From: Coniella vitis | Taxonomy: Eukaryota > Ascomycota > Sordariomycetes > Diaporthales > Schizoparmaceae | Assembly (NCBI GenBank): GCA_011317545.1 | Contig: WUJK01000003.1 | Coordinates: forward strand, 3,720,001-3,784,000 | DNA: 64,000 nt | Direction: 5' to 3' | In this document: positions 55,263-64,000 of the stretch, piece after piece | Layout: every line of letters starts with the position of its first letter | Numbering within the stretch: the stretch's first letter is position 1 | Notes under the pieces: generated by a model | Database searches by the model: none | Told to the model about the DNA's origin: nothing | The model's input: the letters and a program-made list of their open reading frames with translations, nothing else | Made by a program: the position numbers and the translations under genes

Positions 55263-57832
55263 CTTGCGGGACGGTGAGTCGCCGTTGAGCCCCCACCCAC
55301 AGTGAAGGGATGGATATCTAGCAGGGAGTGGATGTTTAGGTTCCAACAATGGACTAACCGAAGCACGAGCTGTGAAAGCTGTGCTGCGGCCTTTGGACCG
55401 TGGATTCAACCTGAAACCTCTGAGTGCACGGAGGGCGATGATGGCCTGGGTCAGCTTTGGTTGATTGGATTCCCGTTTGGCCTCGAGGATTAGTGGAAGA
55501 GAGAACGCTTACTTGTAGGGTCTACTGGGTCTTGAGATGAGGAACCAAAGGTCGTTGGCGGTTTATTTGAGACTCAAGACTGCGGAATCGTGAGTCAATG
55601 ACTCGAAGTCAACACTCAGCACAACTTGTTAAATGGTGAATAGGAGATGCAAGCATTGTCGCGTAAACGCGTTTTTGTGAGGATTGTCAAATGGATTTAG
55701 GGAGGGCAAAGGAATAGGAAGAGGAAACGGAGCGCCGCACCACCGTGTCGAGGCATTCAGACGCGGTTTGACACGAACAAACGGAGGGGCAAAAGATGAG
55801 AGAGGTTGTCAACGAGTGGATGGATTTCCAAACCAGGGGGGGGGAAGAAAAAGACCGAGACTCACCAAATGATACCCCTACCCAGCTGTATTATGCTTGT
55901 CAAGAGATCAAAAAGTTTTGGTGGGGAAGCTGATGGTTGACAGGAGGTGACAAGTCTAGACAACTCGAAAGGTATCGTAGGGGTTCCTCAATGGGATATG
56001 GTATGCCAGCTTTCCAATAAGGGTCAGTCAAACGAGGAAAGACAAGACACCACCCACAACTTTCGTCTGAAGAAGAAGTGCGAAAGACAGAGCGAGAAAA
56101 GTGATGCGTAAGTTTTCTTGAGAGAAGTTCAAGTTGAGCCAGCCACCCAGACAAGGACGGGGGAACGGAAGCTAGCCAGGTCTTTTGTATGTGAAACTGT
56201 AATGCCGTGACGCCAGGTGACTCGTCGTATATATTGCCTTTCATGTGTTTGTATATGTATCTGTGTATGGGTAAGTCTATGTATCGATAATGCGTTGGGT
56301 GATTTCAGATTTGATCTGACATTGTTATAGATATATAGTGTGTTGCTCCTCCGGATGTTGATCAGATCAGACTACAGGGCTGGATTTTGAGTTCGCTGGT
56401 ATGTTCTGGGTGTTATTCGACTAAACCAGACCAGATCAAACCAGATGCACCTGAAAGGCTGTACTTGATATTGCTAACACGAGTCTAAAGCCCAATCAAC
56501 CCAAGGAGCTAGCCCACATCTAATGCTTGGACGATGAAGCATCAAATAGAGAGCCACCACCATGATAATCAGAATTGTCAACTGGTTGGATGAATAAAGG
56601 AAGGCCAAAGGAGGACAACCGCTCAAGTAGGTTCAGTCATAAGCCTTTGCATAAAAACCTGTGTCTGTTTCAGCCTTGAGAATTCGTATATGTTGTTGTT
56701 GTTCGTTAGGTGGTGGGTGGGCATTCATCATTTGCTTTAGGTGATAGAATATTCTAGTAGCGAGGTAGTCTGTCGATGATTAGTCAGTTACGAATCCCTG
56801 GGTTTGTGTATATATAGTATATACTCTAAGATAGGCTTTAGATAAGGTGTATATCCATAGTGAATGCCTGCTAGAGAGGATTAAGTTTGGAAAATGAGAA
56901 TAATAAGAATAAAGCAAGCAAAAGGAACATATACAGATAAATATTAGGTAGCTACCTGGAGCATGTAATGAAATGGGAAGGAGAGCAAACGAAAAGTCGT
57001 GGGAGCAGGCATTTATTTAGGCATATGAACGGGCAGAAGGGTATGTATGATTTAGAGAAGAAGTACGCTATAGGATTTACTAATTTCCTCACATATAGCC
57101 CTGTCTTTTTTCCCCAAAGGAACCACAAACTCTCAAATGTTTCTTCCTCTCTTTTCTTTTTTCCTTTCCAAAGGGAAAAGAATTATAGTTGCACCAAGAG
57201 CAAGAATTAACAGTATATGTGAAAGCTGATGTATCAATTCACAATGTAATGTATTGCTGTGCAAGGCAAGTCAAAATACCTGCAAAATGTAGTACTAGAT
57301 GCCCCCCACCATTCACAATGCTGCACGACAAGTTTGCAAGTATATATCTACAATGCATTTTTTATATTTTTGTATATGTGTGTATATTCGATATTTCTCA
57401 CAGGTTTTGTTTGTCTGTTTGATCAAGTTAGGTGACGTACTAGCCGAAGGTGGCATGGGGGAAGAAGGAATCATGATGATCATTTTGGGCTGATGGATTC
57501 ATCACAACCCCATCATATCTATCTATCTATATATATAAATATAGTATGCTTATATGTATATGTACATATTGATTATCGTAATAGAACTAAAAAACCTAAA
57601 ATAAAATGAAAAACACTAAGAAAAACAGCCACATCTTTCATACAAAGTTCTGTGACCTGTCTTTTCCATAGCCAACAACAACACGGTATGTGAGTGCCTA
57701 TATGAATGCACAAGATACTCGTTGACACCTGGCACATCTACAAAAGCCCCCCCTTTTTGAGTTGCTCAAAGTAACGTTATTGCCCAAATCGTAAAAGGTA
57801 CTTGACTACAATGAAGCGACACTAGGGACTTA
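55263..57832. other. Spacer upstream of the SRA gene and downstream of palF
   Basis: About 2.6 kb, no gene supported. AT-rich with TATATA-type stretches at about 56805-56825 and 57515-57545. It lacks the palindromic TACATAGTA sites seen in most other 5' flanks. The stretch 55900-57600 is low in G/C and has only short open frames. Confidence 0.5.
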
Positions 57833-60420
57833 TCACCGCTGATAGGCAGGTAATGGCTCTAGCGGTGGAGCGGATGCCTGTGTGGATCCATGGGCAGCAG
57901 CAACATCATTGTATGCATACTGCTGACCATATTCGTCCTCTTCACTGAGGGCCGGCGCAGATGGCTCGGCGATCTCTTCGTGGACCGCCATTGGCGGCGG
58001 CGCGCTTGGTGCGCTTGGTCCTGCCATGTGCCCGCTGCTGCTTCCCACCCCTGCATCGTAGTCATTGGGAAACTCGGGCGGTGCACTTGCTTCAGTCAAC
58101 AGTCTCTGCCTCTCCAGCTCCTGCTTGTCGTCTGACGAGGTGGCCTCGGGTACACTTGAGTCTGCGCTCAAATCGTTCATACTCGGTGCTGTTGGCCTAG
58201 ATGAAATAAGGGATTCTTGCACTGGCAGTGTTGCAGCTGCAATAGATGGACCAGCACCTTCGTCGTTTGTGGATTGAGAAGGACCAGCAGTGGGTTCGTG
58301 AGTGTGTTGTGGTTGGCTAGGAAGAAGTCTCTGCTCTGCCATGCGGATTCGTTCCTTTTCAGATAGAGCACTCTCGTCTGGGAACTGCGGAGGAGGTATG
58401 TAGTGAGGTGCAGATGCCTGCTGAGATGGTTCTCTGGGACCACCGTGCCAGTAGGGGTAGTGCGTGCCGGGCTGGGCTGGCACATCCACATGGTGGTAAT
58501 GATAGGAATCCTCGCCGCCATAACCATCATACTCGGGCCCTGTCGGCCACTGGCCAGATTCATTATAGTCGGTGGTGTCGTGATACTCTGTACGCACCGA
58601 TTGTGCAGGCGCCATTGCTGCCTTGCCCCGTCTTTTGCTGTCTTTTGTGCCCACAATGACCTCAAATGAGTCAAAGATGACGCCCTTTTCCCGTTTGATT
58701 GTGTCTGTGTTGATCAAGCTACCATCAAACGAGGTGACACCGGCTGCCAAGTCTCTTGACGAGGATAAGTTGGCGCCACCAACACCGGCGGCGAGTCTTG
58801 CATTCTGTCCGATTTGTATCAAATTCGACACCTTACCACCCAGGTCCACAATAACCTCCAAACGGTATTTGAAACTAATCATTTCTCCCGGAACCCCTCT
58901 GATTGAAGGGAAGGCGTGCTCTGGTACTCGTACTGATGTTGTGATGCTCGTAGTAAAAGTCCCCGGGTCGATGATCAGCGGCGTGAACGACTGAGAAAGA
59001 TCCTTTCGAAAGACGCTGCACGACCCGGCTGATGTCAATGACAGACCACCTAGGCCCGTCTTGGACTTTGGCAAATACTCATCCTTCTCCAATCTGCGCA
59101 GCTCCTCTTTCGACAGGTTCCCAAACAGTGATAACGGTGGAGCCGAGTCGACTCGGCCCTGCCGGTACAAGGTGACAATAATGCCGTGCATGCTCCGTAT
59201 GGGTTTCGTGTGCTGAATGTTCACCCTGATAGGTAACGCATCGCCAGCCAAGCAGCCACCTTTCATCAGCTCGATCGTCGTGACAATCGTCTTGTCCCCA
59301 GAAATTGTTCTTCTGCCGCCGCTCGTCTGGAGAGTCCCCACACTCCCAGCCTGCCCGTTCAAATCCGCTCCTCTTGAGCTGCTGCTCACAACGCTTTCTC
59401 CACTGACTTCGCTCCTCAAGTCGCTGACTACCGGGCTTCTAGGATTTTGTTGCGCATCCTGGCTGGATTCTTCGAGCGGATTCGAACCACCATCTGTCGA
59501 CGTGTCTGCAGCTCGTGTTGAATCGCCGTCATAAGCAACTTCGCTTGTGTTTGCGTCAGATGCCGGGTTTTGTCTTTCAGAGATGGACGAGGCGGGCTGC
59601 TTCTTCCTTCTCGATTTTTTGGATATGGGCTCAAGGTATATTGTCCGTTGTGGAGGCGGCGCAAGGTGGCCGACATCGATTTGCTCCACCAGATCGATTT
59701 TGCGTTCGCAGCTGATTGTGGGTGAGGTTGGCGATGGTCTTGTGAGAATCGCAGTGATATTGTAAGCTATTGCCCCTCGTTCGAACTAAAAGATGACGCA
59801 AAGCAGAATGTTTAGTCAAGAGTATCGAACAAAAGTTCTGTAGGGCACGCGTCTGGAGAGGGATGTACCGCCCCTTCACCCACTCCGGCCGGCCAGCCCT
59901 CACCTTCCGGCGCAAACCAAAAGAAAAGAGCGGCGCATGGAGGTCGACCTACCTCGATGCTACTAGGCAGCCCTCCCTCTGGGAACATCAACTCGAACTC
60001 AAACTCATATTTGCCGGTGTCTATTTTGCCTTCGGCGCAGAGGACTTGTTCGTCTTGAAACAAGGAAGCATAGCCGTTGCCGAGGAATCTGAAGCGAGAA
60101 ATGCCATCCGAGGCAATGTCGGCATTGCTAGCGGGCTCGTTGGCGGCATTCGAGTTCTTGTAAACGCGCACCGAGCCGCGCAAGCTGACCGTGAGGTGTG
60201 TGACCCGAATGGGCTTGACGACGGTCAGAATAACGGCGCCCCTCACAGCGTCGCCTGCATTGTATTTGCGATGCGGTTCGGCGGGGCGAATGTGGAAGTC
60301 GATGACATTTCGCACGTTTCGCGAGCGGATAGGGAGAGCGAAGCGCGAGAAAAAGGATCGCGATGGCGGCTGGTCATCGAGCGCGGCGGCAGGGTCATTG
60401 TCGCTAGAATGAAGGACCAT
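57833..60420 (-). CDS. palF: pH-response arrestin PalF/Rim8
   Basis: Two exons, 59953-60420 and 57833-59785, joined in phase 0 (GTAGGT donor, TTTAG acceptor, 167 bp intron), give 806 aa. The arrestin N-domain includes FHIRPAEPHRKYNAGDAVRG, VKPIRVTHLTVSLRGSVRVY, FLGNGYASLFQDEQVL and SSIEFERGAIAYNITAILTR, the last spanning the intron. The C-domain follows RTIYLEPISKKSRRKK and includes TTIELMKGGCLAGDALPIRV and MHGIIVTLYRQGRV. This is the fungal palF/rim-8 signature. PalF binds the pH sensor PalH at the plasma membrane and passes the alkaline signal via ESCRT to PacC processing. The C-terminal 300 residues are disordered and carry two PSAP motifs (746-749, 764-767), a known type of ESCRT-I ligand. 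Length is normal for the family. The ATG at 60420 is the only suitable start. Confidence 0.95.
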
Positions 60421-60729
60421 TTGTTCAGCGATGTTGCACGCGGAGGGGGCGCAGCAACGAGCCGGCCTCGTCGTCCCCGTGCCGTTGTATTGGGAGTGTG
60501 CTTGAGGAGGATGGCCGGGAGCGTGGAGGAGCGTGGAGCGTAGAGCGTGGAGCGTGGCGTGTTGTTGGGGACTGTCGCAGCTGGTTCGCTATGTACCATG
60601 TATCGTGGTGCCGAGTTCCGAGCCCCGCGAAAGCGCGGTAGGCTGTCGGCTGCGACGGCAAGCAGGAAAGGCTGGCAGAGGTCGCAAAGGCGGAGGAGGA
60701 AAAGATGGTGAGAGCTGGCCCTTTCGTGT

Positions 60730-61016
60730 CTTGGCGGGCGGGCGTCAGGAGTCAGGAGCCAGGAATCCGAGGATCCAGAAGCCAGAGCGTCGCGGCGAAG
60801 ATGACGAGGGCGACCACAGACTGGCTGTCAACGGACAAGCTGGGACTGTCAAGATGGATCGATGGGCGCGGAAGCGCACGCAGGCGCGGCTGGCAAGAGG
60901 GTCGTCAGGACGCGAGCAAGGCCCTCGGTGGCAGGGCAGATTGGACAAATGTAGTCGAGGGAACGATGTCGCGCGGTTGCATGTGCCAAGAAGGACAAGA
61001 GGGGAGAAGGCTTGGC
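60730..61016. promoter_or_regulatory. Four GCCARG hexamers (PacC/Rim101-type sites) upstream of palF
   Basis: GCCARG on either strand occurs at 60730-60735 (minus), 60758-60763 (plus, GCCAGG), 60985-60990 (plus, GCCAAG) and 61011-61016 (minus), 310 to 600 bases before the palF start. PacC and Rim101 recognise GCCARG, and in budding yeast RIM8 is a Rim101-repressed target. Feedback control here is inference from site density. Confidence 0.45.
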
Positions 61017-61503
61017 TTACTTGTCGAAGCGTGGCAGGCTCTTGTGAAGAGCGGGAGCAAGCGTTGCGGGTTACTAAGGGCGCAGCGCTGGGCGCCAGCG
61101 GGGAACGAGTGGGAGCCGCCAAAGACCAGGGGACACACAGGCTGAAACGCGCAGGTCACCCTTTCACCCCGCGGCAGAAATGCTCGAGGCGGGACGGGAC
61201 GGATGAGATGACGGGCGCAGTGGGTGGCGGGGGGGTATGCTGCTGCAGATGGTCGGTCGATTGCACAAGGAACATTGACAAAGAAGAAGAAGAGGAAGAA
61301 GAGATAGAAAAAGAAGCAGCATCGTTGATCCGCCAGAATCACAGAGGCAGAGATGAAGGATGATGCGCCCTCTGCGTTCGCTCCAGGCCTAGAAAAGTAT
61401 CTCGCCGCTAACCGTGCGGAGAGTAGCACCTCTATAGTACCTCTGCACTGCTGTGCGGTCGAATGGAAGGGGCCCGCCACACGCCCTCTCTTCGCTACCG
61501 TAG

Positions 61504-61625
61504 GGTATAGTCTCCTGTGTTATAGTACTAAGTAGTGGGGACCCTCAACCCCTGCGCTGCCGCCCCCCCCCTGGGGGCGGACAGCTGCATCTCTTGTTCT
61601 ATGTAACTTGTACTATGTACGTACA
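61504..61625. repeat. TACTATGTAC-type sites upstream of palF
   Basis: TATAGTACTAAGTAGT near 61521-61536 and TACTATGTACGTACA at 61611-61625, flanking a C-run and G/C-rich stretch at about 61560-61582. Same motif family as in the other 5' flanks. Confidence 0.55.
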
Positions 61626-62068
61626 TTTTTCAGTGTTGCTTCTCCTTAGCCGTTGCCCGCATCTTACATGTCGCCCACCAAAGAGACGACTGTCTCCATC
61701 CGTTTTGGCTGGTGCACCAAGGCTCGCAAGACATATTATACAGAGAGCCCCAGCGCGATCCACCGACACGGCCATTTGTGCGGCCTCCAACTTGTCCAAA
61801 GACCAAGGAAGGGTATCCGCCTGCCCGAGCTAGCTGGATCAGATTACGCGTCGTCTCGAGTTTTAAGCCCATTTATTTTGGTACATAGCACGGGTCGCCC
61901 CTAAAACCTTCATTTTGGCTTCCTGCAGCCCCAGTCGAGCCCCGTCGTGTGATGGCAAGAAACACGTATGAGGATGGTCCAGCTAGCCTGCTGCCCGTCC
62001 ATCTCGCCATGTGTTGTTGTTGGCTTCGAGCACACGCTTGCAACACGCACGCAACCCTCGGCGCGCGC

Positions 62069-62109
62069 ACACACACACACACACACACTCTCTCTCTCTC
62101 TCTCTCTTT
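62069..62109. repeat. Compound (CA)n(CT)n microsatellite
   Basis: About ten CA units followed directly by about ten CT units in the spacer between palF and CK2 beta. Confidence 0.95.
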
Positions 62110-63337
62110 CGTCGTCCAATATACCCAGACAGCCACTTGTGCCAGACCAAAGCCACGCATACATGGCCATCAAGCTCAATTGGGCGGAGCTCCCGTATCT
62201 TTCCACACTTACCCTGAATCTTGTGTGCCCGTTCTGCTATTCTGTAAACGGTGTACAGCAGCGAATGCACCGAATAGCAAATGGAGGCCCAAAAATGCAC
62301 CTGCCAATCACCAGAAGAGCACAAGCGATCATGAAAATTCCATTGGCCCTGCAAATGCGCCTCTGCTCTAAAGGAATCTAACAGCCCAGCCTTAGCTTCA
62401 AGGTGGAAAACAAGGAGAAGAAAAAAATCCAATATCCCATAGGGCTTGGTGCCCGTCTTGGCAATCCCCGATTAGTAGTACTCGATCGTTAGATATTGCA
62501 ACATGTCTTGCCATACTATGGACGCTTGCTCCTCATAGGTAGACCTGATCAACATCTGGTGCGGTTTCGTGTTTCGTCTCTGCTGAGCTCGTCCTACTGG
62601 TACTGTTCAACCACACTAACAGAAGGAACAAGTCGAAAAGTTCACGGGGCCCCTATTCATACTTTGATGCATTTGACATGCAACCCCGGCATGACTACCT
62701 AACAACAACAATCAACGCTCTTCTCGGCAAGTTCAAGAGGTATATCTTCAAAACGTCCCTTTGGCCCACAACTTCCACATGAGCCAGCCCTTCACTTTCT
62801 TGCTCCAACCAGCCCTTGCAACCAAGACGACCCAAATGATGACCCGCAACGCCGAGAAGACAGAATGAACCGAGTCAAATGGATGAGACACAAACAAGAA
62901 AGAACCCAACCCCGGGCTACAGTCAAATGCTCAGGGAAAGCCATCCTGAGGATACAATTGTCTGGCATGCGTATTGCGGAGTGCATCAGCAGTGTCAAAC
63001 TTACTGAAGAGGGCAACAAAGCGCTCTCGCCTCCCTGCCGGGTCATTATCCACACCTTTGTGATTCGGCGTGTTCGTGTCTTTGCACAGTGCGCCTCGCA
63101 AGGTAATAACAGAGTGCCGGAACAAGGACCAGACGTACAAAGGCTGCATCGGAGGACTGGTATACCTTGCAACACAAAGCCTGCCGGAAATGAATGCCGC
63201 GATGGGCACATATGTAATCAAGATCATTCCAATCTTCGAGAGGGCAACTACCACTCCATGAAACTTTGTCGGTTGATGTTGTATTTGGTAAATTGATGGA
63301 GATTAGTGTTTGCTGACCACTGAATTTGAATGATCGA

Positions 63338-64000
63338 TCAAGCATCTCCAGCAGCGGCGACAGCAACGGGCCATTGACTCGAGGCTTCACCACCATGCTC
63401 CTCCTCCTCTTCCTCATCGTCCTCCTCAATATCACCATCGTCCTTGAAACCAGGCTCAATCTCCATGCGCTTGAGACGGCGGCGCAAATCGTCGCGCTTC
63501 CGCTCCTGCCACCGTTGAAGGGCTGCAGGCGCATGGACCTTGAAACCGTAGACTTTGGGGTTATATCGCTCCGCGGATTTGGTAGGAACCAGGGACGGAT
63601 AGACCTGGAAGAGAATATTGTGAAACGAGGTGCCAAAGTAGGCTCCGTCAATCGTAGCGTGACGACTCGACTTGGGGTTGTACATGTCTTCACAACGTGC
63701 GCACCAGAGCTTGACAGGCTTGAGATTGGGCACGTCGGAGAGACCCATTGGCAGGAGAGGGTGTGAATTGCAGTTGACGCGTGGGCATTTCCCAAAGTCG
63801 GCCTTTTTATACTTCTCAAGCTAGAAGGTAGCAAGCAGGTGGTTAGTACCTCTGTTCAATAGTATACGTTCTCTCTCTCTCTCTCTCTCGTTCGTGCACA
63901 AGACGCGGGCAGCATAATCAATATTACGCGTCGCAAAGCACATACCATTTTGCCCAAACCCCTAGTTGTGACAATGTAGCGAGCGTGTACCAAGCCGTAC
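63338..64000 (-). CDS. Casein kinase 2 regulatory (beta) subunit, 3' part
   Basis: Two exons are visible, 63946-64000 (5' truncated by the window end) and 63338-63820, separated by a 125 bp intron (GTATGT donor, CTAG acceptor) that contains a (CT)n run. The partial first exon reads YGLVHARYIVTTRGLGKM, continuing after splicing as LEKYKKADFGKCPRVNCN. The zinc-binding cysteines are CPRVNC and CARCEDMYNP, the dimer-forming motif of CK2 beta. HNILFQVYPSLVPTK and YNPKVYGFKVH follow as in the family. The tail is acidic (IEEDDEEEEEE). The protein forms the tetrameric CK2 holoenzyme with catalytic alpha subunits. Fungi have two beta genes, and I cannot tell which this is without the N-terminus. Confidence 0.93.

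Larger units (their letters stand above)
60421..63337. other. Spacer upstream of palF and downstream of the CK2 beta gene
   Basis: About 2.9 kb without a supported gene. Near palF it has a degenerate GGAGCGT tandem run (about 60520-60555) and four GCCARG hexamers (60730-61016). TACTATGTAC-type sites lie at 61504-61625 beside a C-run, and a (CA)n(CT)n tract is at about 62069-62109. The right end is the CK2 beta 3' flank. Confidence 0.55.

Noticed and set aside
59469..59486. GATTCGAACC resembling a tRNA T-loop box
   Set aside because: It lies inside palF coding sequence, and no cloverleaf can be drawn around it.
60533..61363. 276-codon + strand open frame antisense to the palF upstream region
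   Set aside because: Arg/Gly-rich chance frame in GC-rich DNA; no conserved pattern, and it overlaps probable promoter sites.

Overview
This is a nuclear chromosome segment from a filamentous ascomycete (Pezizomycotina, most likely Sordariomycetes; genus not determinable by eye). The evidence is GC-rich third codon positions, short introns (57-191 bp) with GTRNGT donors and YAG acceptors, abundant microsatellites in the spacers, and a clear palF/Rim8 arrestin of the ambient-pH pathway. I see no transposase, reverse transcriptase, tRNA, rRNA or CRISPR array. All splice models were built by hand from donor/acceptor sequence, frame continuity and family motifs.

Layout: a 3' end of an unidentified + strand gene (1-150); a fungal SLATT two-TM protein (1582-2466, +); an unrecognised 1025-residue coiled-coil/low-complexity protein (6532-9701, -); a 6 kb gene-poor spacer; an SF1 helicase of the Hcs1/IGHMBP2 type (15821-18625, -); an unrecognised acidic protein (19566-20861, -); the mitochondrial thiamine pyrophosphate carrier (23463-24596, +); a GNAT acetyltransferase (24816-25628, -); the COPII cargo receptor Erv46 (26979-28472, +); a second 6 kb spacer; a Sel1-repeat Nif1-like protein (34487-36790, +); a DGAT2 acyltransferase with a repeated N-terminal extension (39758-42032, +); a GH37 trehalase of animal/plant-like type (42775-45089, -); L-threonine aldolase (45664-47212, -); a secreted But2-domain protein (49573-50445, -); a pyroglutamyl-peptidase I (51959-52859, +); an SRA-YDG domain protein (53819-55262, -); palF (57833-60420, -); and the 3' part of the CK2 beta subunit (63338-64000, -).

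The genes are mostly unrelated housekeeping functions, not a biosynthetic cluster. The most notable non-coding signal is a dispersed family of palindromic TACTATGTACATAGTA-like sites. They concentrate in spacers that contain gene 5' ends and were not seen in the four convergent spacers. The palF upstream region carries four GCCARG (PacC/Rim101-type) hexamers, and the PalF tail carries two PSAP motifs. The least described proteins are the 1025- and 431-residue unknowns, the SRA-only protein, the SLATT protein and the repeat-extended DGAT2.
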